A stretch of 13,482 bases of DNA from Clostridia bacterium (GTDB lineage Bacteria > Bacillota_A > Clostridia > Peptostreptococcales > JAAYPU01). Position 1 is the first letter of the stretch. Every line of letters begins with the position of its first letter. Shown here one piece after another: positions 7,445 through 13,482 of the stretch. The DNA lies in assembly GCA_022360735.1 (NCBI GenBank), contig JAKSCF010000120.1:1-13482 (forward strand). The letters run 5' to 3'. Below the pieces are notes generated by a model. The model was given only the letters and a program-made list of their open reading frames with translations. It was not told the origin of the DNA and made no database searches. Both the position numbers and the translations under genes were made by a program.

Positions 7445-7471
7445 ATTATACAACATAATTGTGTCAATTAT
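7445..7471 (-). promoter_or_regulatory. promoter region of the M23 gene with an overlapping 17-bp palindrome
   Basis: On the minus strand a consensus TATAAT (7450 to 7445) lies about 38 nt before the M23 ATG. Just upstream is a perfect palindrome, ATAATTG-ACA-CAATTAT (7471 to 7455), whose centre contains TTGACA. TTGACA and TATAAT are only 11 nt apart, too close to act together as -35 and -10. The palindrome may be an operator, with TATAAT using a weak upstream -35. Confidence 0.4.
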
Positions 7472-7529
7472 TATCAATTTTTGTTTTTTTATTATTTTTT
7501 TATGTTGATAATGCTTTATTTGCTCTATA

Positions 7530-7538
7530 TGATATAAT
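7530..7538 (+). promoter_or_regulatory. extended -10 promoter of the DnaD-like gene
   Basis: TGATATAAT is a perfect extended -10 element, identical to the one in front of the HEMSH peptidase. A TTGATA hexamer lies 22 nt upstream, too far for a normal -35. The start point would be near 7545, giving a leader of about 47 nt that includes AAAGGAG before the ATG at 7592. Confidence 0.45.
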
Positions 7539-7591
7539 GATAACACATTATTTAATCGCTTCGCAGCTAAGTCATAAAAGGAGATCATCAT

Positions 7592-8875
7592 ATGGATTTT
7601 ATTAAGGAAAAGTTGGACTTTTACCTCTTGGATACACAAATCGAAAATATGTTTATTAATGAATATATGCCCTTTGCTGATGGTAATTATGTAAAAGTGT
7701 ATTTATTTGCTTTAATGTATGCAGATAAAAGCAGTGCCCTTACCAACGATACCATTGCAAAGCATTTAAAAATGGAAATAGAAGATGTGCTTAAGGCCTG
7801 GAGTTATTGGGAAAAACAAGGCGTTATTAAAAAAAAATATAAATCGAAAGATAATCCTTTTGATTATGTCGTAGAATTTATTAGTCTTAAGCAGCTTTTT
7901 GTGAAAAGCGTTAACAAGGGCATTTCCTCTCAACCATCCGTTAAAAAGTCAACAGCAAGTGTTTTTGAAACTGCAATGGAAAACGAGAATATTAAAAAAA
8001 TGTTTGATGAGTTGCAGGGCATTATTGGACGTCCCTTTGAGGGCAATGAAATGTTTGAAATCATAGATTGGATAGATCATTATAAAATGGATCCTCAGTT
8101 AATCACTCAAGCTTATACTTATGACGTTAATAAAAAAAATAATAATAGCTTTAAATATATTGCCAGTATTGTTCGCAACTGGTTTGATAATAAAGTAAAA
8201 ACAATAGATGATTTAGAAAATTATTTTGAAAAAACAGATAAAAGATATACGATGTATAAAAGAGTTTTAAAATCTTTAGGATTAAATTTTCGTTACCCGA
8301 CAGAAGAAGAGAAAAGACTGATGGATACTTGGTTTGATGAGTATCACTTCGATATGGAAACTATCCTTAAAGCTTGTAAAAAAACAGCAAGTATATCCAA
8401 TCCAAATATTAGTTACATCAATACCATATTAAAGAACTGGCATAAAAAAGAAAATAGTCCAACAAAAGATTCAAGTGCTTTTAAAGATAAATCTGAAAAA
8501 GTAAAAAGTACAAAAAAAATATTTGATGCGTATAAGATCATACGCAAAAAAAATGAAAATATCCATGATAAACGCAGATTTGAAATTTATAAAAAAATAC
8601 CTCGAATTAAATTAATAGATGAACAAATCTCTCAGCTGAGTATTTCTATATCAAAATCAGTTTTAATGAGCACTCAAAATTCAAAAGACGAAGTTTATCA
8701 ATTAAAAAAGAAAATTAGTCAACTTTATCAAGAAAAAGCTTTCTTGTTAACCGAAAATAATTATCCCGCAGATTATTTAGAAATGATTTACGAATGTAAA
8801 GTCTGTAATGATACAGGCCTTTTGGATAATGGTAATCATTGTGAGTGTTTTGATAAAAAGCTTGCAGCAAAATGA
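7592..8875 (+). CDS. DnaD-domain replication protein with DnaC-like N-terminal zinc region at its C-terminus
   Basis: A 427-residue protein that looks composite. Residues 1-95 form a winged-helix region of the clostridial DnaD/DnaB-type initiation proteins (NDTIAKHLKMEIEDVLKAWSYW). Two DnaD-type helical domains follow (about 135-205 and 215-287), each ending in the YIxxIxxNW pattern (YIASIVRNW, YINTILKNW). Residues about 312-427 do not resemble DnaD: they have the pattern that opens clostridial DnaC-type helicase loaders, RRFEIYKKIPRIKLIDEQI, a coiled coil, NNYPADYLEMIYECKVCNDTG and CHCF-like CECF, with Cys402, Cys405, Cys417 and Cys419 as a probable zinc site. The protein then stops, before the AAA+ ATPase that follows in DnaC, and no ATPase is encoded in the remaining 120 nt before purA. 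Role inferred: primosome assembly and DnaB loading. AAAGGAG lies before the ATG. No frameshifted remainder is visible. Confidence 0.82.
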   Translation: MDFIKEKLDFYLLDTQIENMFINEYMPFADGNYVKVYLFALMYADKSSALTNDTIAKHLKMEIEDVLKAWSYWEKQGVIKKKYKSKDNPFDYVVEFISLKQLFVKSVNKGISSQPSVKKSTASVFETAMENENIKKMFDELQGIIGRPFEGNEMFEIIDWIDHYKMDPQLITQAYTYDVNKKNNNSFKYIASIVRNWFDNKVKTIDDLENYFEKTDKRYTMYKRVLKSLGLNFRYPTEEEKRLMDTWFDEYHFDMETILKACKKTASISNPNISYINTILKNWHKKENSPTKDSSAFKDKSEKVKSTKKIFDAYKIIRKKNENIHDKRRFEIYKKIPRIKLIDEQISQLSISISKSVLMSTQNSKDEVYQLKKKISQLYQEKAFLLTENNYPADYLEMIYECKVCNDTGLLDNGNHCECFDKKLAAK

Positions 8876-8902
8876 GTTTTGGTTAGGGTGACAATAAAAA
8901 CG

Positions 8903-8938
8903 AGCTATCTGATATTATAGAAATTTTTTCAGATAGCT
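8903..8938. terminator. bidirectional rho-independent terminator after the DnaD-like gene
   Basis: AGCTATCTGA (8903-8912) and TCAGATAGCT (8929-8938) form a perfect 10-bp stem with a 16-nt loop. On the plus strand TTCTTATT follows; on the minus strand the stem is followed by CGTTTTTATT. It ends the DnaD-like transcript and backs up the purA terminator. Confidence 0.75.
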
Positions 8939-8968
8939 TTCTTATTGGGTTTTAAATTATAAAAATAT

Positions 8969-8990
8969 TGTCGGGCACGGTGACCCGACA
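8969..8990 (-). terminator. rho-independent terminator of the gdpP-purA operon
   Basis: TGTCGGG and CCCGACA pair as a 7-bp GC-rich stem with an 8-nt loop, starting 7 nt after the purA stop codon. On the minus strand AATATTTTTATAA follows, giving a moderate U tract. Confidence 0.7.
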
Positions 8991-8997
8991 CTACATT

Positions 8998-10302
<1,305 letters not shown>

Positions 10303-10311
10303 TTATTTATT

Positions 10312-10515
10312 TCATTTATTTCTAAAATAATCGTTGAGTTCAGTTAATATTAAGTCTAAATTTGCTCCATGTCCGTGTACAGCTTCTGCAAGACTTTCAC
10401 TATTACAGGCAGGACAACCTAAGCAATTCATCCCGTGTTTTAATAAAATATCAACGACAGCAATATCCATTTCAATGATATCACTGATTAACATATTTCC
10501 TGTAATTTCTTTCAT
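10312..10515 (-). CDS. DUF1858 small cysteine protein (redox-disulfide type)
   Basis: A 67-residue protein of the DUF1858/ScdA_N-like family, also found as the hybrid-cluster-protein-associated redox disulfide domain. The family pattern is clear: an N-terminal LISDIIEMDIAVVDILLKHGMNC helix pair, then the cysteine cluster CLGCPAC (Cys31, Cys34, Cys37), then SLAEAVHGHG and a final helix. The biochemical role is not established; cysteine-based redox or metal binding is inferred from the family. It starts 5 nt after dnaB; its purine-rich ribosome binding site (10525-10535) is the end of the dnaB coding sequence, so the two are translationally coupled. Position between dnaB and purA suggests co-expression with replication and purine genes and not with a nitrosative-stress locus. 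Confidence 0.85.
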   Translation of the reverse strand: MKEITGNMLISDIIEMDIAVVDILLKHGMNCLGCPACNSESLAEAVHGHGANLDLILTELNDYFRNK

Positions 10516-10520
10516 AATCT

Positions 10521-11858
10521 CTATCCCTCTCCCCCTTTATAAGCATCTACAAATTTAGTATATTCGCCTCTCCAGGCCATTTCAACGGTTCCTGTTGGAC
10601 CATTTCTTTGCTTTGCAATAATCAGTTCACAAATACCTGGTTTTTCAGTTGTGTCAGGATTATAATATTCATCTCGATACAAAAACATGACCACATCTGC
10701 ATCTTGCTCTATGGAACCGGACTCTCTCAAGTCTGATAAAATGGGTCGATGATCTGCTCTCATCTCCGGTGCACGAGAGAGCTGTGATAATGCTACCAAA
10801 GGACAATCCATTTCTCTTGCTAAATTCTTTAGGGAACGAGAGATTGTAGAAATTTCCTGCTGTCTATTCTCTGCTTTTCCATCAGCAGACATGAGTTGCA
10901 AATAGTCAATAATAATTAAATCTAATCCTTTTTCTGCTTTTAATCTTCTACATTTATTTTTTATCTCAAGACTGGTTATACCTGGTGTATCATCAATGAA
11001 TATTTTAGCATTTGACAAAACATCTATAGCCATATATATTTTATCCCACTCGCTGGAACTTAGGCCGCCATTTCTTATTTTTTGAATGGTAACCATTGCT
11101 TCGGCACTTAATAAACGTTGTGACAGTTGTTCCTTAGACATCTCAAGACTAAATATTGCCACAGAGCCTTTTCCCTTAGTCGCTGCATTATGAGCAACAT
11201 TTAAACAAAAAGCTGTTTTTCCCATACTAGGTCGTGCAGCTATCATAACAAGATCTGATTTTTGCAAACCTGATGTCTTAGCATTGACATCAGCGAACCC
11301 AGTAGTCAAACCTGTTATGCTGCCATCCATTTTAGACACTTCATCTATTGATTTTAGGTTTTCCCATAACACATCTTTTATAGCAGTAAACCCCTTCTTT
11401 TCCCTTTTCTGAGAAATTTCAAAGATTTTCTGCTCTGCAAAATCTAATATTGCATTGGGCTCTATCTTTTCTTGATATCCTTTATCTGTAATTTGTGAGG
11501 AAGCATCAATAAGCCTTCTTAAAACTGCTTTTTCTTCAACAATTTTCGCATAATATCCTACATTAGAAGTAGATGGTACAGTAGAAGACAGATGCCCTAA
11601 ATAAGCTCTACCGCCTACCATTTCCAGTGTCTTATCTTTTTTAAGTACTTCTGAAAGCGTAAGAATATCAACCGGCTCGCTGCGCTGATACAGTTCTCGT
11701 ATGGCTTCATATATTATTTTATGCATCTGGCTGTAAAAATCATCGGATTTTAGTACCTCTAGTACTTCTATCAGCGCTTCTTTATCTAGTATAATTGAGC
11801 CCAACACTGATTTCTCTGCATCTAAATTATGCGGAGGTATTCTTTCCGTATTGCCCAT
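10521..11858 (-). CDS. dnaB: replicative DNA helicase DnaB
   Basis: A 445-residue hexameric helicase that unwinds DNA at the fork and recruits primase (the gene called dnaC in Bacillus subtilis). The N-terminal domain (about 8-105, [18 protein letters not shown]) binds primase. The RecA-like motor has [10 protein letters not shown], Walker A in [10 protein letters not shown] (about 208-217), [12 protein letters not shown], Walker B in [10 protein letters not shown] (about 314-323), and [30 protein letters not shown] with the arginine-finger region, then KQRNGPTG near the end. No intein interrupts the Walker region. The ATG at 11858 is preferred over TTG at 11873, because GGGAG lies 8 nt before it and inside the longer frame. 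It lies 38 nt after rplI in the same operon. The DnaD-like protein encoded nearby would be expected to help load it. Confidence 0.97.
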   Translation of the reverse strand: [445 protein letters not shown]

Positions 11859-11896
11859 CCCATTCACTCCCAAAGCAAATTATATTATCTTTACAA

Positions 11897-12340
11897 TTAT
11901 ATGGATACCTCTACTTTTAGTTGAGCTACTACTTCAGGATATACTTTAATATCTAATACAAAAGCTCCTGTTTGTTTTATCGGTTGATTTAATTGAATTT
12001 TCTTTTTATCTACATCAATTTTATGCTGCTCATTTAACGCTTCAGCAATGTCTTTAGAAGTAATAGAACCAAATAATCGGCCGCCGTCTCCTCCTTTGGT
12101 TACTATCTTTACATTAACTTTAGAAATTTTATCGGCTAATTCTTGTGCTTCTTGCTTTTCCTCATTTCTTTTCTTTTCTTCTGCTGCTTTTTTCTTCCCT
12201 AATTCTTTTAAATTTCCATCTGACGCTTCTTTTGCAAGACCTCTGGGAAAAAGATAGTTTCTTGCATAGCCATCGCTTGCATCAATAATATCTCCAACTT
12301 TTCCAAGCTTTTTAACATCTTTTAGTAGTATCACTTTCAT
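11897..12340 (-). CDS. rplI: 50S ribosomal protein L9
   Basis: A 147-residue protein of the normal L9 length. The N-terminal domain [36 protein letters not shown] is the diagnostic L9 block that binds 23S rRNA. A long lysine- and glutamate-rich connecting helix follows (about 42-78), then the C-terminal domain with [13 protein letters not shown] and the end [13 protein letters not shown]. The ATG overlaps the gdpP stop codon as ATGA (12337-12340), and AAGGTGA inside the gdpP 3' end serves as ribosome binding site 6 nt upstream. The gdpP-rplI pairing is standard in Firmicutes. Confidence 0.97.
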   Translation of the reverse strand: MKVILLKDVKKLGKVGDIIDASDGYARNYLFPRGLAKEASDGNLKELGKKKAAEEKKRNEEKQEAQELADKISKVNVKIVTKGGDGGRLFGSITSKDIAEALNEQHKIDVDKKKIQLNQPIKQTGAFVLDIKVYPEVVAQLKVEVSI

Positions 12341-13482
12341 GTATCGTCACCTTCTTTTACATATTCTTGGATAATCTCTATCAGTTGTCTTTCAACTTGC
12401 TCAATAGGTGCATTTGATTGCATCCCTGCCATGGTTAAATGTCCGCCGCCACCCATTTTTTCCATAATAACTTGAACGTTAATATCTCCTAGTGACCGTG
12501 CACTGACAATTACCTCACCTTTACTATTCAATCCTATAACAAAAGACGTGGTAATACCTTTTATTTCTAATAATTCGTCAGCTGCTTGAGCGATAATAAT
12601 ATTTGCACTCTGATATTGTATATCACTAACTGATAATGCTGTTGTCTTTGTTACTTTTTGAGCGTTTCTTATGATTTCTGCTTTAGCAATGAAATTATCC
12701 ATATCACTTTGGAACAATTGCTTGACATTGGTTGTATCCGCACCAATTCTTCGAAGCCATGAAGCCGCTTCAAAGGTACGAACACCGGTTTTAAAAGAAA
12801 AATTCTTGGTATCTACCGTGATACCTGCAAGCAAAGCTTCTGCTTCTATTTTTTCAATTTCTTTTTTATCTCCCATATATTGAAGAATCTCTGTAACCAA
12901 CTCTGAAGCAGAAGAGGCATAAGGTTCCATATAGGATAGTACCGCATTATCAATATATTCTTCCATTTTTCTGTGATGGTCAATAACCACTATTTTATCT
13001 GACAGGTTTAAAACTTCAGGGCATTGAGTAAAACTTGGCCTATACGTATCTACCACTACTAAAAGTGTATCTTTTTCTACTAAAGCCAATGCCGTATCAT
13101 TGGTTATAAAATTATAATTATTGGTACTTTTTACTATGTCGTATAAAATATCTATACCATCATTGACTTCTTCCAGTATGATACTAACTTCTTTATTTCT
13201 GTTTAATGCCATTCTATATATACCCAATGCAGCACCAAAACAGTCCATATCAGGATACTTGTGTCCCATAATAATCACATTAGACGATTGGTCAATTAAT
13301 TGTCTCAATGCATGAGCCATAATTCTCGATTTGCCTTTATTTCTCTTCTCAACAACCTGTGATTTACCACCATAATACTCTATTTTATTAATTTTCTTTA
13401 TAACCGCTTGATCTCCACCTCTTCCATAAGCTAAGTCCAAAGCAGCTACAGCAAATTCTGCTTGCTGCGCAGGGGTCTTTCC
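12337..13482 (-). CDS. gdpP: GdpP, cyclic-di-AMP phosphodiesterase (DHH/DHHA1), 5' end outside the window
   Basis: The C-terminal 381 residues of GdpP; the frame is open to the window edge, so the membrane helices, PAS domain and most of the degenerate GGDEF domain are missing. The visible part begins in the end of the GGDEF-like domain, with the conserved [15 protein letters not shown] segment. The DHH domain follows with [16 protein letters not shown] (metal-binding Asp pair), VVVDTYRP and VVIDHHRK (the DHH motif). The DHHA1 domain has [12 protein letters not shown] and [10 protein letters not shown]. The enzyme hydrolyses cyclic di-AMP to pApA at the membrane and so controls potassium balance, wall stress and beta-lactam tolerance. 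The TTG at 13440 is an internal leucine codon of this conserved block and not a start. It overlaps rplI by 4 nt and heads the visible part of the operon. Confidence 0.95.
   Translation of the reverse strand, partial: GKTPAQQAEFAVAALDLAYGRGGDQAVIKKINKIEYYGGKSQVVEKRNKGKSRIMAHALRQLIDQSSNVIIMGHKYPDMDCFGAALGIYRMALNRNKEVSIILEEVNDGIDILYDIVKSTNNYNFITNDTALALVEKDTLLVVVDTYRPSFTQCPEVLNLSDKIVVIDHHRKMEEYIDNAVLSYMEPYASSASELVTEILQYMGDKKEIEKIEAEALLAGITVDTKNFSFKTGVRTFEAASWLRRIGADTTNVKQLFQSDMDNFIAKAEIIRNAQKVTKTTALSVSDIQYQSANIIIAQAADELLEIKGITTSFVIGLNSKGEVIVSARSLGDINVQVIMEKMGGGGHLTMAGMQSNAPIEQVERQLIEIIQEYVKEGDDT

Noticed and set aside
7408..7591. WalR-type tandem box (TGTWAH-N5-TGTWAH) in front of the M23 gene
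   Set aside because: Read on both strands by eye, only single half-site-like matches occur; no correctly spaced pair is present. The same holds for the S8/HEMSH intergenic region.
7400..7639. A 79-codon minus-strand reading frame covering the M23/DnaD intergenic region
   Set aside because: It runs through both promoters and the start of the DnaD-like gene, has no ribosome binding site and its translation is a low-complexity, AT-driven sequence.
13438..13440. TTG as the start of gdpP, giving a 367-residue protein
   Set aside because: The TTG is the leucine of the conserved [12 protein letters not shown] block, and the frame continues with plausible GdpP sequence to the window edge; the gene is simply cut by the window.

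Overview
The window is AT-rich chromosomal DNA from a Gram-positive, low-GC anaerobe of the Clostridia type. The evidence is strong AGGAGG-like ribosome binding sites, a WalK/WalR two-component pair, a clostridial DnaD-type replication protein, a DUF1858 redox protein and cell-wall peptidases. The exact family cannot be fixed from the sequence; a Lachnospirales-like relative is a guess. The order gdpP, rplI, dnaB, purA, walR, walK is the origin-proximal order known from Bacillus subtilis and other Firmicutes. This is therefore a core region with a lineage-specific insert, not a mobile island. No transposase, integrase, phage gene, tRNA, rRNA or CRISPR array was seen.

Right part (about 8998-13482, minus strand): the 3' two-thirds of gdpP (cyclic-di-AMP phosphodiesterase, cut by the window edge), rplI (ribosomal protein L9), dnaB (replicative helicase), a 67-residue DUF1858 cysteine protein, and purA (adenylosuccinate synthetase). 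They are tightly packed, with an ATGA overlap and a Shine-Dalgarno sequence embedded in the gene before it, so they are very probably one operon. It ends at a hairpin terminator just past purA.

Middle part (about 4010-8997): a plus-strand DnaD-like replication gene whose C-terminus looks like the N-terminal region of a DnaC-type helicase loader, zinc knuckle included, but stops before any AAA+ ATPase domain. It is divergent from a membrane-anchored LysM-G5-M23 cell-wall endopeptidase on the minus strand. Next is a plus-strand subtilisin-like S8 protease. Strong bidirectional terminators separate the convergent pairs.

Left part (about 1-4009, minus strand): a membrane-anchored metallopeptidase with an HEMSH zinc motif, then walR and walK (1 nt apart), then a two-helix membrane protein with a bacterial PH domain, ending at a hairpin terminator. 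The usual WalK partners YycH and YycI are not next to walK; the peptidase and the PH protein occupy the flanking positions.

Functionally the window links DNA replication (DnaB helicase, DnaD-like protein), nucleotide supply (PurA), second-messenger turnover (GdpP) and cell-wall homeostasis (WalRK, M23 peptidase). The most unusual item is the DnaD/DnaC-N composite protein. I see no convincing, wholly new multi-gene system here.
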